64,000 nt of DNA from Dokdonella sp. (GTDB lineage Bacteria; Pseudomonadota; Gammaproteobacteria; Xanthomonadales; Rhodanobacteraceae): NCBI GenBank assembly GCA_019634795.1, contig JAHCAR010000001.1, positions 186,001-250,000 of the forward strand, written 5' to 3'. Position numbers and translations under genes: made by a program. Below are positions 16,834-27,016 of this stretch, in pieces. The notes beneath the pieces are model-generated. The model saw only the letters and a list, made by a program, of their open reading frames with translations. It was not told the origin of the DNA and searched no databases. Positions within the stretch are counted from its first letter, which is position 1; every line of letters starts with the position of its first letter.

Positions 16834-18303
16834 ATGTCCATGGGTCTTTTTGCCACGAAGCCGGTCGAGCCGGCGCCGCATGTCGATGCCGGCGAACCGG
16901 TCGAGGGTTCACTGCGCGGCGAGGCCACGCTGAAACGGACGCTGACCGCGACCCAGCTCGTCCTGCTCGGTGTCGGCGCGGTGATCGGCGCCGGTATCTT
17001 CGTCCTGACCGGCCATGCCGCGGCCGCGCATGCCGGGCCGGCCATCATCCTGAGCTTCGTGTTCGCCGGCATCGCCTGCGCCTTCGCCGGCCTGTGCTAT
17101 GCCGAATTCGCGGCCTTGCTGCCGGTCTCAGGCAGCGCCTACTCCTATTCCTACGCGACACTCGGCGAGGCGGTGGCCTGGTTCATCGGCTGGAACCTCG
17201 TCCTCGAATACCTGTTCGCCGCGTCCACCGTCGCGGTCGGCTGGTCGAGCTATTTCAACAGTTTCCTCGCCACGTTTGGCCTTGCACTGCCTCCGGCACT
17301 GGCCACCGCGCCACTCAACGTCGTCGATGGCAAGCTCATTTATACGGGCGGCCTGTTCAACCTGCCGGCGGTCGCGATCGTCGCCGCGGTCGCGACGATC
17401 GGCTACTACGGCATCCGCCAGTCTGCATTCGCCAACACGATCATCGTCACGATCAAGGTCATCGTGATCCTGCTGTTCGTCGCCTTCAGCCTGCAGTACG
17501 TCAATCCGGACAATTGGGTTCCGTTCATCCCCGAAAACCAGGGCCAGGGCAAGTTCGGATGGGACGGCATCTTCCGTGGCGCCTCGGTGGTGTTCTTCGC
17601 CTATATCGGATTCGATGCGGTCTCGACCGCCGCGGGTGAGGCAAAGAATCCGCAACGCGACATGCCGATCGGCATTCTCGGCTCGCTCGTGATCTGCACG
17701 GTCATCTACATCATCGTCTCGGCCGTGCTGACCGGCATGATGCCGTACAACCTGCTCGGCACGCCGAAGCCGGTGGCGACGGCCCTCGAAGCCTATCCGA
17801 CCTTGTCCTGGCTCAAGGTCCTGGTCGAAATCGGCGCGATCGCGGGCCTCAGCTCGGTCATCCTGGTCATGCTGATGGGCCAGCCGCGCATCTTCTTCTC
17901 GATGGCGCAGGATGGCCTGATCCCGAAGATGTTCGGCAAGGTCCACCCGAAGCACCAGACCCCGCACGTGGGCACGATCTTCGTCGGCGTTATCGCCGCG
18001 GCGCTGGCCGGCTTCCTGCCGATCTCCTTCCTTGGCGACCTGGTCTCGATGGGCACCCTGCTCGCGTTCGCGACGGTCTCGGCCGGTGTCCTGGTCCTGC
18101 GCTATACCCAGCCGAATCTCAATCGTCCGTTCCGCGTGCCGGCCGCGATCATCATCTGCCCGCTCGGCGCGCTCACCTGCCTCTACCTGTTCTGGCAGGC
18201 CTTCCAGGAAAACTGGGAAGTCATGCTCGGCTGGACCCTGATCGGCGTCGTCATCTACGCCGTCTACGGCTACCACCACAGCAAGTTGCGTCGCGCTTCC
18301 TGA
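16834..18303 (+). CDS. APC-family amino acid permease (YfnA/CAT-like), copy 1
   Basis: The 489-residue membrane protein has about 12 helices and the APC signature GVGAVIGAGIFVLTG in TM1. The FFAYIGFDAVSTAAGEAKNPQRDMPIGI stretch is typical of cationic amino acid transporters. It probably moves amino acids by proton symport or exchange; the substrate cannot be assigned. The start at 16834 (MSMGLFATKP) follows CGGGGAGAACACG. A close paralogue follows 103 bases downstream on the same strand, with the same N-terminal FATK motif, indicating a tandem duplication. Confidence 0.92.
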   Translation: MSMGLFATKPVEPAPHVDAGEPVEGSLRGEATLKRTLTATQLVLLGVGAVIGAGIFVLTGHAAAAHAGPAIILSFVFAGIACAFAGLCYAEFAALLPVSGSAYSYSYATLGEAVAWFIGWNLVLEYLFAASTVAVGWSSYFNSFLATFGLALPPALATAPLNVVDGKLIYTGGLFNLPAVAIVAAVATIGYYGIRQSAFANTIIVTIKVIVILLFVAFSLQYVNPDNWVPFIPENQGQGKFGWDGIFRGASVVFFAYIGFDAVSTAAGEAKNPQRDMPIGILGSLVICTVIYIIVSAVLTGMMPYNLLGTPKPVATALEAYPTLSWLKVLVEIGAIAGLSSVILVMLMGQPRIFFSMAQDGLIPKMFGKVHPKHQTPHVGTIFVGVIAAALAGFLPISFLGDLVSMGTLLAFATVSAGVLVLRYTQPNLNRPFRVPAAIIICPLGALTCLYLFWQAFQENWEVMLGWTLIGVVIYAVYGYHHSKLRRAS

Positions 18304-18312
18304 GCAGGACCC

Positions 18313-18336
18313 GGGCCGGCGCAACGACGCCGGCCC
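18313..18336 (+). terminator. GC-rich hairpin after the first permease gene
   Basis: GGGCCGGCG and CGCCGGCCC form a perfect 9-base stem around CAACGA, nine bases after the stop codon. Only a short T-containing tail follows (GCTTCATTCT), so it is a plausible but imperfect intrinsic terminator or mRNA-stabilising hairpin between the paralogues. Confidence 0.5.
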
Positions 18337-18406
18337 GCTTCATTCTGCCGGGCCGGTTACCCTCATCCGGATCCGACGTCCGCTCCAGGCACCTGGAAAC
18401 CCGATC

Positions 18407-19855
18407 ATGTCCAAGCAGCTATTCGCGACCAAACATCCACACGCGGCCCATGCCGATGCCGAGGGGCTCAGCCTCGAACGCACGCTCGGCCCGTGGGGCC
18501 TGACCGCACTCGGCATCGGCGCGGTCATCGGTGGCGGCATCTTCGTCATCACCGGCGTGGCCGCCGCGGAACATGCCGGCCCGGCCATCGTGCTGTCCTT
18601 CATCTTCGCGGCGATCTGCTGCACCTTCTGCGCGCTCTGCTATGCCGAGTTCGCGGCCATGGTGCCGGTATCGGGCAGCGCCTATTCCTATACCTACGCA
18701 ACCCTCGGCGAACTCGCGGCCTGGTTCATCGGCTGGATGCTCGTGCTCGAATACGGCGTTTCGGCCTCGGCCGTCGCCGTGAGCTGGACCGGCTATTTCC
18801 TCAGCCTGCTCGACCAGTTCAACATCCACCTGCCGAAGATCCTGGTCAGCGCTCCGCTCGACGACAAGCTCAATCCGACCGGTTCGATCGCCAACATTCC
18901 GGCGGCCATTCTCGTCCTCCTGCTGACCTGGCTCTGCTACGTCGGCATCCGCAAGTCGGCCGGAGTCAACATGGCCATGGTCATCCTCAAGGTGGCCCTG
19001 ATCGTCCTGGTCATCGGCGCCGGTATCAGCTACGTCGATACGGCCAACTGGCATCCCTTCATTCCGGAAAATGTCGCGCCTGGCAAGTACGGTTGGGAAG
19101 GCGTGCTGCGGGGTGCTTCGATGGTGTTCTTCGCCTATATCGGATTCGAAGCGGTTTCGGTGGCCGCGCAGGAATCGCACAACCCGGCGCGCAACATGCC
19201 GATCGGCATGCTCGCCTCGCTGGCAATCTGCACCGTGCTCTATATCGGCATGGCTCTGGTCATGACGGGCCTGACCCCGTTCGGCATGCTCGGCACAGCC
19301 GAACCCGTGGTCACCGCGGTCGCCAGCCATCCGGAATTGAGCTGGCTGCGCTGGATCGTCGAGATCGGTGCCATGATCGGACTGGCCTCGGTGGTCCTGG
19401 TCATGATCATCGGCCAGCCGCGCATCTTCATGATCATGGGACGCGACGGCCTGCTGCCACCGGTGTTCACGCGCATTCATCCCAAGTACCGCACGCCGCA
19501 CGTCAACACGGTGATCACCGGCATCGGCATCGCGATCCTGGCCGCGGTGTTCCCGCTCGACATCCTCGGTGACCTGACCTCGATGGGCACCCTGATCGCA
19601 TTCGGCGCGGTCTGCGCTGGCGTACTGATCCTGCGCCGTACCCAGCCCGACCTGCCACGCCCGTTCCGTATTCCATTCGCGCCGGTGATCTGCCTGGCGG
19701 GCGTTGGCAGCTGCGTGATCCTGCTGTCGACGATGACCGCGCACAACTGGATGCTGATGGTCGGCTGGACCCTGTTCGGATTCGCCATTTATTTCTTCTA
19801 CGGCTACCGCCACAGCAAGCTGGCCGGTGACGCGCGCCGCGCGGGCGGCGGCTGA
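18407..19855 (+). CDS. APC-family amino acid permease (YfnA/CAT-like), copy 2
   Basis: The 482-residue permease has the same architecture as its upstream neighbour: IGIGAVIGGGIFVITG-like TM1, FFAYIGFEAVSVAAQESHNPARNMPIGM and a C-terminal FYGYRHSKL. The two are alignable end to end. Differences concentrate in the loop after the fourth helix, where copy 1 has NVVDGKLIYTGG and copy 2 has LDDKLNPTGSIAN, so substrate range may differ. The ATG at 18407 begins MSKQLFATKHPH. A PH-domain protein gene follows after 29 bases. Confidence 0.92.
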   Translation: MSKQLFATKHPHAAHADAEGLSLERTLGPWGLTALGIGAVIGGGIFVITGVAAAEHAGPAIVLSFIFAAICCTFCALCYAEFAAMVPVSGSAYSYTYATLGELAAWFIGWMLVLEYGVSASAVAVSWTGYFLSLLDQFNIHLPKILVSAPLDDKLNPTGSIANIPAAILVLLLTWLCYVGIRKSAGVNMAMVILKVALIVLVIGAGISYVDTANWHPFIPENVAPGKYGWEGVLRGASMVFFAYIGFEAVSVAAQESHNPARNMPIGMLASLAICTVLYIGMALVMTGLTPFGMLGTAEPVVTAVASHPELSWLRWIVEIGAMIGLASVVLVMIIGQPRIFMIMGRDGLLPPVFTRIHPKYRTPHVNTVITGIGIAILAAVFPLDILGDLTSMGTLIAFGAVCAGVLILRRTQPDLPRPFRIPFAPVICLAGVGSCVILLSTMTAHNWMLMVGWTLFGFAIYFFYGYRHSKLAGDARRAGGG

Positions 19856-19884
19856 GCCCAGGCGCGGGTGCGGAGTCGGCAAGC

Positions 19885-20322
19885 TTGGCCAGCGTACATC
19901 GCTCGAAAATCGATGCCTGGCTGATCGCGATGCTCGCTGGCGCCATGGCGCTGGTCGTGCTCGTATTTGCCGCCACCATCGATCGAGCCGCAACGCCGCT
20001 GGTGCTGTGGTCCCTGCTCCCGGGTGCCTGCGTCGGGCTTGGCCTGCCGGCCTGGATCCTGCTTTCGACCCGCTACACGATCGATCCTCCGGAACTGCGG
20101 ATCCGCTGCGGTCCATTTCGATGGCGAATTCCGATAGCCGAGATCACTGCCCTGGCGGCGACGCGCAATCCGCTGTCGAGTCCTGCGCTGTCGCTGGACC
20201 GGATCCGCATCAGCTATTCAGCCGGACGCTCGCTGATGATTTCGCCGCAGGATGCCGATCGTTTCGTGCATGAACTCGAGTCGGCAAGAAGCGCTCTGAC
20301 GCATGGCGCGAATAAGCACTGA
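19885..20322 (+). CDS. PH-domain-like membrane protein, unknown
   Basis: The 145-residue protein has two hydrophobic helices (AWLIAMLAGAMALVVLVFAA; LVLWSLLPGACVGLGLPAWILL) followed by a small beta domain (RYTIDPPELRIRCGPFRWRIPIAEITALAATRNPLSS to LMISPQDADRFVHEL). This resembles bacterial PH (bPH/DUF304-type) domains fused to a membrane anchor. Function is unknown. The start is a TTG at 19885, with GGAG upstream. It is convergent with rmuC and may be transcribed with the permease gene. Confidence 0.7.
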   Translation: MASVHRSKIDAWLIAMLAGAMALVVLVFAATIDRAATPLVLWSLLPGACVGLGLPAWILLSTRYTIDPPELRIRCGPFRWRIPIAEITALAATRNPLSSPALSLDRIRISYSAGRSLMISPQDADRFVHELESARSALTHGANKH

Positions 20323-20402
20323 GCGGTCCCCTTGCCTGCACCCCACTTCGTTCTGCGCAACAGTCTCCCCCGAGTCGACCCGGCCCGACGGAGGATCCCG
20401 CT

Positions 20403-21842
20403 TCAGTCGTGTGCTTCTTCGTCCGATGCTGCCGTGCCACTGGTTTCGCCGGCCTCGTCGGTCTCGGCGCCGGCCGCTTCGACCAGATCGCGCGGCAGCG
20501 TCTTCTTGGCCGGCGCCCCCATGTCGGCGAGGCTCTTGACCTGCAGGATCACGCTGCCCTTGCCGCCTTCGGTCAGGCGTCGCACGACATTCGCATGGGC
20601 ACCCTGGGCCTTGTGCAATTGCGAGCCGAGAACCTCGAGCTCGTTCACGAGCAGGACGAAGTTGTCGTGCAGGTTGGCGGCGCGGCGCGCGATCTCGAGT
20701 GCATTGTTGTTGCGGCTGTCGATGCGCCAGAGATAGGCCACGGTGCGCAGGGTCGCCAGCAGTGTGCTCGGGCTGACCAACGATATCTTGCGTTCGAGGG
20801 CATATCCGTAGAGGCCGCCGTCGGCGCGCACGGCCTCGATGAAGGCTGCCTCGACCGGCACGAACAGAAGCACGAAGTCGAGCGTGCGCACACCCGGTAT
20901 GTCGCTGTAATTGCGCCCGGCCAGGCCATCGATATGCCGGCGCAGCGAAACCAGGTGGTCGCGCAGGGCGGCCTGGCGCTCGCCTTCATCGTCGAGCGAC
21001 ACCGAGCGCTCCCAGGCCACCAGCGAAACCTTGGCGTCGATGATGACGTCCTTGCTCTCGGGCAGGTGCACGATCACGTCGGGGCGCTGGCGCGTGCCAT
21101 CCGCGCCCTCGAAGCTGCCCTGGGTCTCGTACTCACGACCGGCCTGCAGTCCCGAGGCCTCGAGCACGCGTTCGAGCACCATTTCGCCCCAGGCACCCTG
21201 GGCCCGCGAGTCGCCCTTGAGCGCCCGGGTCAGGTTGACCGCATCCTGGCTGATGCGCTGGTTGAGGTCCTTGAGCGAGCGGATCTCCTGTACCAGCATG
21301 CCGCGTTCGCGCTGTTCATTGGCATGGGTCTGGGTAACCGCTTCGCGGAATTCCTTGAGCTGTACCTTGAGCGGGTCGAGCAGGCCGCCGAGGTGTTCGG
21401 CGTTCTGTTCCCTGAAACGCTCGGCCTTGGCCTCGAGGATCTGGTTGGCCAGGTTCTGGAACGACTCGCGCAGGCGTTGCTCGGCCTGCTCGAGGAGCCT
21501 GAGCTTTTCGGCGGCCGACTCGGCCTGCTCGCGCGCGCCAGCCTTCAGCGCTGCGTGCTCGGCGGTCAGGGCGAGCAGGCTGCGCTGCTCCATCTCCTGC
21601 CGGTTTTGCAGTGTGTCGAGTTGCCGGCGCAGCTGGGTGGCCTCGGTCAGGTGCGTGGCCGCCGTGCGCTGGGCTTCCTGGAGGGCGGTCTCGAGCACTG
21701 CATGCTGGCGCCCTTGCTCGGCCAGTTTGCGCGCGCATTCGATGGCTTCGCGACGACGCGCAAGCCAGGCCAGCGCGAGCCCGCCGATGAGCAGACCAGC
21801 GCCGACGGCGGTTGCCAGGTTGAGCAGGGACGATTCGGTCAC
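20403..21842 (-). CDS. rmuC: DNA recombination protein RmuC
   Basis: The 479-residue protein begins with a membrane helix (LLNLATAVGAGLLIGGLALAWLA), continues with a long Gln/Glu/Arg-rich coiled coil (about residues 35-200), and contains the RmuC nuclease-like domain (GAWGEMVLERVLEASGLQ; DVIIDAKVSLVAWE; VDAAFIEA-like VPVEAAFIEAV). RmuC limits recombination at short inverted repeats and has been linked to anti-phage nucleases. The C-terminus is acidic. Length and order of parts are normal. It lies downstream of the GGDEF gene on the same strand, 77 bases away. Confidence 0.92.
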   Translation of the reverse strand: MTESSLLNLATAVGAGLLIGGLALAWLARRREAIECARKLAEQGRQHAVLETALQEAQRTAATHLTEATQLRRQLDTLQNRQEMEQRSLLALTAEHAALKAGAREQAESAAEKLRLLEQAEQRLRESFQNLANQILEAKAERFREQNAEHLGGLLDPLKVQLKEFREAVTQTHANEQRERGMLVQEIRSLKDLNQRISQDAVNLTRALKGDSRAQGAWGEMVLERVLEASGLQAGREYETQGSFEGADGTRQRPDVIVHLPESKDVIIDAKVSLVAWERSVSLDDEGERQAALRDHLVSLRRHIDGLAGRNYSDIPGVRTLDFVLLFVPVEAAFIEAVRADGGLYGYALERKISLVSPSTLLATLRTVAYLWRIDSRNNNALEIARRAANLHDNFVLLVNELEVLGSQLHKAQGAHANVVRRLTEGGKGSVILQVKSLADMGAPAKKTLPRDLVEAAGAETDEAGETSGTAASDEEAHD

Positions 21843-21919
21843 TTTGAACGGGTCTGATGGAGGCCAGCGGCCATGATCGCAGACCGGCCACCGTCGTTGC
21901 GAGTGAATAACATCGACCT

Positions 21920-24040
21920 TTAGCCGCGATCGCGGCTCCGCTGCGCGTAGAGCGCGTCATCGGCGATGGCGATCGTCGCCTCGAGGCTGGCACCGGGGCT
22001 GCGCACCGCCGAACCGAGCGTGAACGCGATCGGCGCCTCGGCCGTGTCGCTGCGCAAGGCTTCGACGACGCGCCGCACGCCGGATTCGTCGACATCGCGA
22101 AGCAGGACCAGGAATTCGTCTCCACCGGCGCGCACGACACGGTCACGCGGACGGACATGCCGCGACAGGAACTGCCCCATGCCGATCAGCACCTCGTCAC
22201 CGCGCTGGTGACCGTGAGTGTCGTTGACGAGCTTGAACCGGTCCAGATCGACGGCAATGCAGGCCCAGCGATCGCCCGGCCGCAGTTCCTTCTCGATTTC
22301 GTAGAGGATGCGCCGGTTGAAGCATCCGGTGAGCGGATCGCGCATCGTCATTTCCTTGAGCGTCTTTTCGTGCTGCTCGCGCTCGGTGATGTCCAGGGCG
22401 TGACCGAGCACATAGGGATGTTCGTCTTCATCATCGAGCACGTTGTGGTACTGCCAGGTATGCAGGCTGCCGTCACGACCCTTGAGCCGGATCACCCCGG
22501 AGTCGGTCTTGGCAGCGACGATACGCTGCAGGTACTGCTCGAATTGCGGTCGCAGTTCCTCCGGCATGATCTCGCCAAAATGCCTGCCGACCATTTCGGA
22601 CACTGAATAGCCGAGCTGGTTTGCCGCGGCCGGATTCACCGAAACCAGGTAGCCCTCGAGGTCGTGCGTGCAGATCAGGCCCAGGCTGTGCTGGAACAGC
22701 TTGCGGAAGCGCCGCTCGCTGACCTCGAGCGCCCGAATCGCACGACGGCGCAGGGTGATCTCCTGCAGCGCACCGATCAGCCAGCGCGGTTTGCCCTCGG
22801 CGTATTCGACCGTGCCGACCACGCGAACCCATGCTTGCGTGCCGCGCGCCGTAACGAACGGCAGTTCGAGATCCCAGCCGCGGCCGTCGCCGACAGACTT
22901 GCGCACCGCCTCCTCGAGTGTCGCCCGTGCTTCGGCCGGATAGAAGCCGAGCGCCTCGTCGAGGTCGGGTCGAAAGCCGGGCGGTACCTCGTGGATACGG
23001 CAGACCTGGTCGGAGAACGTGAATTCCCGGGTCTCCAGATCGAGTTCCCAGCCGCCGACCCTGGCCATGCGCCCGGTCCGGTCGAGGAAGGCCTCGCTGG
23101 CCTGCAGGCGCGCCTCGGTCTGCTTGGCCCTGGAGATGTCGGCCAGCGCCCCGCACATGCGCAACGGAGCGCCGACGTCATTTCGCTGCATGACACGACC
23201 GCGGCAGCGCACCCAGATCTCCGAACCGTTCTTGTGCAGCATGCGCAACTCGCACTCGACTTCCCCCGCATTGCCCTGAAAATGGCTTTCGATCGCGCGC
23301 TGAAGCTGGGACCAGTCGTTTTCGTTGCAGAATCGTTGCCAGGTTTCGATCGACGCCGGTTCGAGTTCGTCGATCGTGCGCCCGATCAGAGCCGCCCAAC
23401 GCGAATTGAGCAGCAGGGAGCCGCTGACGATATTCCACTCCCAGGTGCCCACTCGCATCGACTCGATGAGGTTCGACAGGCGCAGCCTGTCCTCGGCGAG
23501 CCAGGTTTCGGCCTCGCGTTGGCGGGCCAGCGCGCGCGAGCGGTCCATTGCATGCTGGCGCTGTTCGAGCGCCATCGCGGCGGCCCGTCCGAGCTCGGCG
23601 AGAATCGAACGCTGCTGCTTCGAAAGCGAGCGCGGCTCGCGATCGATCACGCAGACGCTGCCGATGCGCGAACCGTCGGACAAGGTGATCGGCGCCCCGG
23701 CGTAAAAGCGGATGCATGGCCCATCCGTGACCAGCGGATTGTCGGTGAAGCGGGCATCGACTCGGGCGTCGGCCACCTCGAGGACCTCGTCGCCAAGGAT
23801 CGTGTGCGCGCAGAACGCCGCATCGCGCGAAGTCTGGGCAGTTCCGGTCAGACCGAAGTTGGACTTGAACCACTGGCGGTCCGCATCGACCAGGCTGAGC
23901 AGGGCGATCGGCATCCCGGTCGCGATTGCAGCGGCCCGGGTCAGGGCATCGAAAAGCGGCTCGCTCTCGCTGTCGAGCACTTCCAGCGCCTGCAGGCTGC
24001 GCAGACGCCCGGCTTCGTCGGGGGGTAGCGGTGCGCGCAT
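21920..24040 (-). CDS. Diguanylate cyclase with GAF and PAS domains
   Basis: The 706-residue protein has an N-terminal GAF domain (about 15-165: [31 protein letters not shown]) and PAS/PAC domains at about 195-310, 320-430 and 440-560. A C-terminal GGDEF domain has the catalytic [10 protein letters not shown] motif, preceded by [10 protein letters not shown]. It should make c-di-GMP from GTP in response to signals sensed by GAF or PAS. There is no EAL domain, no membrane segment and no clear RxxD inhibitory site before GGDEF. The ATG at 24040 ([13 protein letters not shown]) is the most family-like start; an ATG 19 codons upstream is possible. Confidence 0.9.
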   Translation of the reverse strand: MRAPLPPDEAGRLRSLQALEVLDSESEPLFDALTRAAAIATGMPIALLSLVDADRQWFKSNFGLTGTAQTSRDAAFCAHTILGDEVLEVADARVDARFTDNPLVTDGPCIRFYAGAPITLSDGSRIGSVCVIDREPRSLSKQQRSILAELGRAAAMALEQRQHAMDRSRALARQREAETWLAEDRLRLSNLIESMRVGTWEWNIVSGSLLLNSRWAALIGRTIDELEPASIETWQRFCNENDWSQLQRAIESHFQGNAGEVECELRMLHKNGSEIWVRCRGRVMQRNDVGAPLRMCGALADISRAKQTEARLQASEAFLDRTGRMARVGGWELDLETREFTFSDQVCRIHEVPPGFRPDLDEALGFYPAEARATLEEAVRKSVGDGRGWDLELPFVTARGTQAWVRVVGTVEYAEGKPRWLIGALQEITLRRRAIRALEVSERRFRKLFQHSLGLICTHDLEGYLVSVNPAAANQLGYSVSEMVGRHFGEIMPEELRPQFEQYLQRIVAAKTDSGVIRLKGRDGSLHTWQYHNVLDDEDEHPYVLGHALDITEREQHEKTLKEMTMRDPLTGCFNRRILYEIEKELRPGDRWACIAVDLDRFKLVNDTHGHQRGDEVLIGMGQFLSRHVRPRDRVVRAGGDEFLVLLRDVDESGVRRVVEALRSDTAEAPIAFTLGSAVRSPGASLEATIAIADDALYAQRSRDRG

Positions 24041-24264
24041 GGACTCGGCATCCGTTCGACGGCGTCCGCCGCAGTCTACTGCACCGGGTCCGGGCAAAAA
24101 GTGAACGCTGCATGATCGCGCAAGGCGGGCATCGAATGTCGCATGATCCGCAGCGCTTGCCGATGTCCATTACACTTGCCCGGTTGTCGCGCCCTGACTG
24201 GGGCGTATCCGCGCGTGCTGGAGGTTTCTGCAAGCTGATGACTGGCGGCGAATCCAATGATCCG
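24041..24264. other. Divergent intergenic region, GGDEF gene / ccm operon
   Basis: The 224-base spacer must hold promoters for both directions. TACACT at 24171-24176 could be a -10 box for ccmA, but no -35 at proper spacing is clear. GGAGG at about 24220 is far from either candidate ccmA start. No gene is seen. Confidence 0.3.
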
Positions 24265-24885
24265 ATGCCCTTGCTCGAAGCGAGCGGGCTTTCCTATTCA
24301 CGCAACGATGAGCCGGTTTTCGGGCCGCTCGACTTCCGCCTGCATGCCGGCGAAGTCCTGCTCATCGAAGGCGACAACGGCTCCGGCAAGACGACCCTGC
24401 TGCGGGTGCTGTCCGGCCTGCTCGCGCCGGGCGGCGGCTCGATCCGCCTGAACGGGGAAGACCTGACCATGGCCAGGCTCTCGCATCAGGTCGCCCTGCT
24501 TGGACATCAGCCCGGCCTCAAGGCCGACCTGACGCCGCTGGAAAATCTCGATTTCGCGATCGGCGTGTTCGGCCTGCGCGGCGGCATCACGCCGCATCTG
24601 GCCCTGGCCAGCGTGGGCCTGGAAGGCTACGAGGAGGTCCCGGTCCGGCAGCTTTCCGCCGGGCAGAAGAAGCGCGTCTCGCTGGCCCGGCTGTTGCTGG
24701 TGCCGGCCGCGCTCTGGTTGCTCGACGAGCCGTACGCCAACCTCGATCGGGAAGGCATCGACCTCGTCAATCGCCTGCTCGATGCCCAGGCGCGACGCGG
24801 CGGCGCCGCCTTGGTTACCTCGCACGGCGCCTACGTCTTCACCACCGGCAGCCCGCGCCGGCTGCCGCTGAGGGCGACGGCATGA
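24265..24885 (+). CDS. ccmA: Heme exporter ATP-binding protein CcmA
   Basis: The 206-residue ABC ATPase has Walker [13 protein letters not shown], signature LSAGQKKR and Walker [13 protein letters not shown]. With CcmB it forms the CcmABCDE release ATPase of cytochrome c maturation, freeing holo-CcmE from CcmC. The start at 24265 ([13 protein letters not shown]) gives a family-normal N-terminus; an in-frame ATG at 24238 (MTGGESNDP) is an alternative. The stop overlaps the ccmB ATG by four bases (ATGA). It is the first gene of a ccmABCDEFGHI operon. Confidence 0.94.
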   Translation: MPLLEASGLSYSRNDEPVFGPLDFRLHAGEVLLIEGDNGSGKTTLLRVLSGLLAPGGGSIRLNGEDLTMARLSHQVALLGHQPGLKADLTPLENLDFAIGVFGLRGGITPHLALASVGLEGYEEVPVRQLSAGQKKRVSLARLLLVPAALWLLDEPYANLDREGIDLVNRLLDAQARRGGAALVTSHGAYVFTTGSPRRLPLRATA

Positions 24886-25565
24886 GATACGGCACCAATG
24901 CCAGTGCCTGCGCCGCCGTGGTCCGGCGCGACCTGCTGCTGACCTGGCGCCGACGGGGCGATGCGCTCAACCCGGCCCTGTTCGCGATCATCGTGGTCGT
25001 CCTGTTCCCGCTCGCGCTCGGGCCCGAGCCGAACCAGCTTGCGCGGATTTCGGCCGGCATCGTGTTCGTCGCCATCCTGCTGGCCGGGCTGCTCGCGCTC
25101 GATACCCTGTTCCGCGGAGACCACGAAGACGGCAGTCTCGAACAGCTGGTCCTTTCCCCGCATCCGCTGCCGCTGCTGCTCGGCAGCAAGATCGCCGTGC
25201 ACTGGCTGACCACCGGCCTGCCCCTGATCCTGGTCGCCCCGATCCTCGCCGAGATGCTGCATCTTCCTCGCAGCACCCTGCCGGCATTGCTCGCGGCGCT
25301 GGCCCTGGCGACACCGCTGCTGAGCCTGTTCGGCGCGGTCTGCGTGGCCCTGACCGTCGGCATGCGGCGCTCTGGTATGCTCTTGGCGTTGCTGGTCTTG
25401 CCCCTGTACGTGCCGGTCCTGATCTTTGCCGCCGGAGCGTGCAATGCGGCGCAGTCGGGCCTGCCCTTCCTGGCCCCACTGCTCTGGCTCGGAGCAGCCC
25501 TGGCGCTGGCCCTGGTGCTTGCGCCGATGGCCTGCGCGGCTGCCCTGCGGATCTCGATTTCCTGA
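24882..25565 (+). CDS. ccmB: Heme exporter protein CcmB
   Basis: The 227-residue integral membrane protein has about six helices and the CcmB features [20 protein letters not shown] near the start and [18 protein letters not shown] in the first third. It is the membrane partner of CcmA in the ABC-type complex that acts on holo-CcmE. It overlaps ccmA by four bases and its stop shares one base with the ccmC start, so translation is tightly coupled. Length is normal. Confidence 0.95.
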   Translation: MRYGTNASACAAVVRRDLLLTWRRRGDALNPALFAIIVVVLFPLALGPEPNQLARISAGIVFVAILLAGLLALDTLFRGDHEDGSLEQLVLSPHPLPLLLGSKIAVHWLTTGLPLILVAPILAEMLHLPRSTLPALLAALALATPLLSLFGAVCVALTVGMRRSGMLLALLVLPLYVPVLIFAAGACNAAQSGLPFLAPLLWLGAALALALVLAPMACAAALRISIS

Positions 25566-26323
25566 TGAACACGCTGACACTCTGGTTCCACAAATTCGGT
25601 TCGCCACCCGTTTTTCACCGGATTGCCGTGCGACTGGCGCCGTGGCTGTTCGGCATCGCGGTGGTCAGCGGGCTGGCAGCCCTTTACGGCGGGCTCGTCG
25701 CGGCCCCGGCCGACTACCAGCAGAGCGATGCCTATCGCATCATCTTCATCCATGTGCCGTGCGCGTGGATGAGCCTGTTCGCGTATTTCTTCATGGCCGC
25801 CAACGCATTCATCGCTCTGGTCTGGCGCATCAAGATTTCCGAAATCCTGGCCATGGCCAGCGCCCCGGTCGGCGCGATCTTCACCGCGATAACCCTGGCT
25901 ACCGGCTCGATCTGGGGCAAGCCGATGTGGGGCACCTGGTGGACCTGGGATGCGCGCCTGACCTCCGAACTGGTCCTGCTGTTCCTCTACCTCGGCGTGA
26001 TCGGGCTCTACAACGCGATCGAGGACCGCAGGCAGGCTGCGCGCGCGGCGGCGTTTCTCGCCCTGGTCGGCATCGTCAACGTGCCGATCGTGCATTTTTC
26101 GGTGAACTGGTGGAATACCTTGCACCAGGGCTCGACGGTGCGTCTGCTCGGCCCTTCGCGCATCGACGAGAGCATGCTCTGGCCGCTGCTGCTGATGGCC
26201 CTGGCCACCCATGTCTGGTTTTTCGCCAGCGTGCTCGTGCGCGCGCGGGTCAGCCTCGTGGAGCTCGAGGGCGGCAAGGAATGGGCTCGCCAAATCGCCC
26301 TCGGCAAGGGAGAGCCGGCATGA
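25565..26323 (+). CDS. ccmC: Heme transfer protein CcmC
   Basis: The 252-residue protein has six membrane helices and the tryptophan-rich WWD motif WGTWWTWDARLTSELVL, flanked by conserved His residues (FIHVPCAWMS; PIVHFSVNWWNTLHQG). CcmC loads heme onto CcmE in the periplasm. The ATG at 25565 overlaps the ccmB stop (TGATG) and starts [15 protein letters not shown], which is family-normal; the frame is open upstream inside ccmB but this is antithetical to the CcmC N-terminus. It overlaps ccmD by four bases. Confidence 0.96.
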   Translation: MNTLTLWFHKFGSPPVFHRIAVRLAPWLFGIAVVSGLAALYGGLVAAPADYQQSDAYRIIFIHVPCAWMSLFAYFFMAANAFIALVWRIKISEILAMASAPVGAIFTAITLATGSIWGKPMWGTWWTWDARLTSELVLLFLYLGVIGLYNAIEDRRQAARAAAFLALVGIVNVPIVHFSVNWWNTLHQGSTVRLLGPSRIDESMLWPLLLMALATHVWFFASVLVRARVSLVELEGGKEWARQIALGKGEPA

Positions 26324-26496
26324 ACGAATTCCTCGCCATGGGCGGCTATGGAGGCTACGTCTGGTCGTCCTACGCCATCTTCATGCTGTTTCTGCTGTTC
26401 GACTTCATTGCCCCGAGACTGCGCAACAGGCGCGTGATCGCCGAACTGCGCGGTCGCCTCAAGCGCGAACGCAAGCGCCAGGAGAAGAACCCATGA
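26320..26496 (+). CDS. ccmD: Heme exporter accessory protein CcmD
   Basis: This 58-residue protein has one membrane helix (SSYAIFMLFLLFDFIA) followed by a highly basic tail (RLRNRRVIAELRGRLKRERKRQ), the normal CcmD form. It stabilises CcmE-CcmC and is needed for release of holo-CcmE. It begins MNEFLAMGGYGGYVW and overlaps ccmC and ccmE by four bases each (ATGA on both sides). Its coding frame is embedded in a longer open frame that also covers ccmC out of register. Confidence 0.93.
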   Translation: MNEFLAMGGYGGYVWSSYAIFMLFLLFDFIAPRLRNRRVIAELRGRLKRERKRQEKNP

Positions 26497-26954
26497 CACC
26501 TACCCGCAAGCGACGGCTCATGCTTGTCGGACTGATCCTGCTCGCGGTCGGCACGGCGACGGCGCTGACCGTGCTCGCGCTGCAGCAGAACATGACCTAC
26601 CTGTACACGCCGAGTGAGATCCTCGCCGGCAAGGTGCCGGCCGGCGCACGCTTCCGCATCGGCGGCATGGTCAAGGAACATTCGGTCGAGCGTGGCCAGT
26701 CGCTGACGGTCGGCTTCGTCGTGACCGACGGCGACGGTGACATGCGCGTGGAATACGAAGGCATCCTGCCCGACCTGTTCCGCGAGAAGCAGTCGGTCAT
26801 TGCCACCGGTGAAATGCAGGACGGTCACTTCGTCGCCACCGAGGTGCTGGCCAAGCACGACGAGAACTACGTGCCGCGCGACGTCGCCGAGGCGATGCAG
26901 AAGGCCCATCGCAAGCACAGCGTCCCCGAAACCGCGGACCAGCCGGCGCAATGA
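26493..26954 (+). CDS. ccmE: Heme chaperone CcmE
   Basis: The 153-residue protein has an N-terminal membrane anchor (RRLMLVGLILLAVGTATALTV) and a periplasmic OB-fold domain. The heme-binding motif VLAKHDENYVP carries the His that links covalently to heme and the Tyr that follows it. CcmE receives heme from CcmC and passes it to CcmFH for attachment to apocytochrome. It overlaps ccmD by four bases. A 62-base gap then precedes ccmF, the largest gap inside the operon up to that point. Confidence 0.96.
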   Translation: MTPTRKRRLMLVGLILLAVGTATALTVLALQQNMTYLYTPSEILAGKVPAGARFRIGGMVKEHSVERGQSLTVGFVVTDGDGDMRVEYEGILPDLFREKQSVIATGEMQDGHFVATEVLAKHDENYVPRDVAEAMQKAHRKHSVPETADQPAQ

Positions 26955-27016
26955 TCCGCACGCGTACGCGCCGCAACGATCCCGGCCCAACTCTCATCTG
27001 ACCAGGCAGCCATCCC

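Noticed and set aside
18419..20116. Long minus-strand open frame opposite the second permease
   Set aside because: It is acidic and Asp/His/Arg-rich with no domain; the plus-strand permease is clear.
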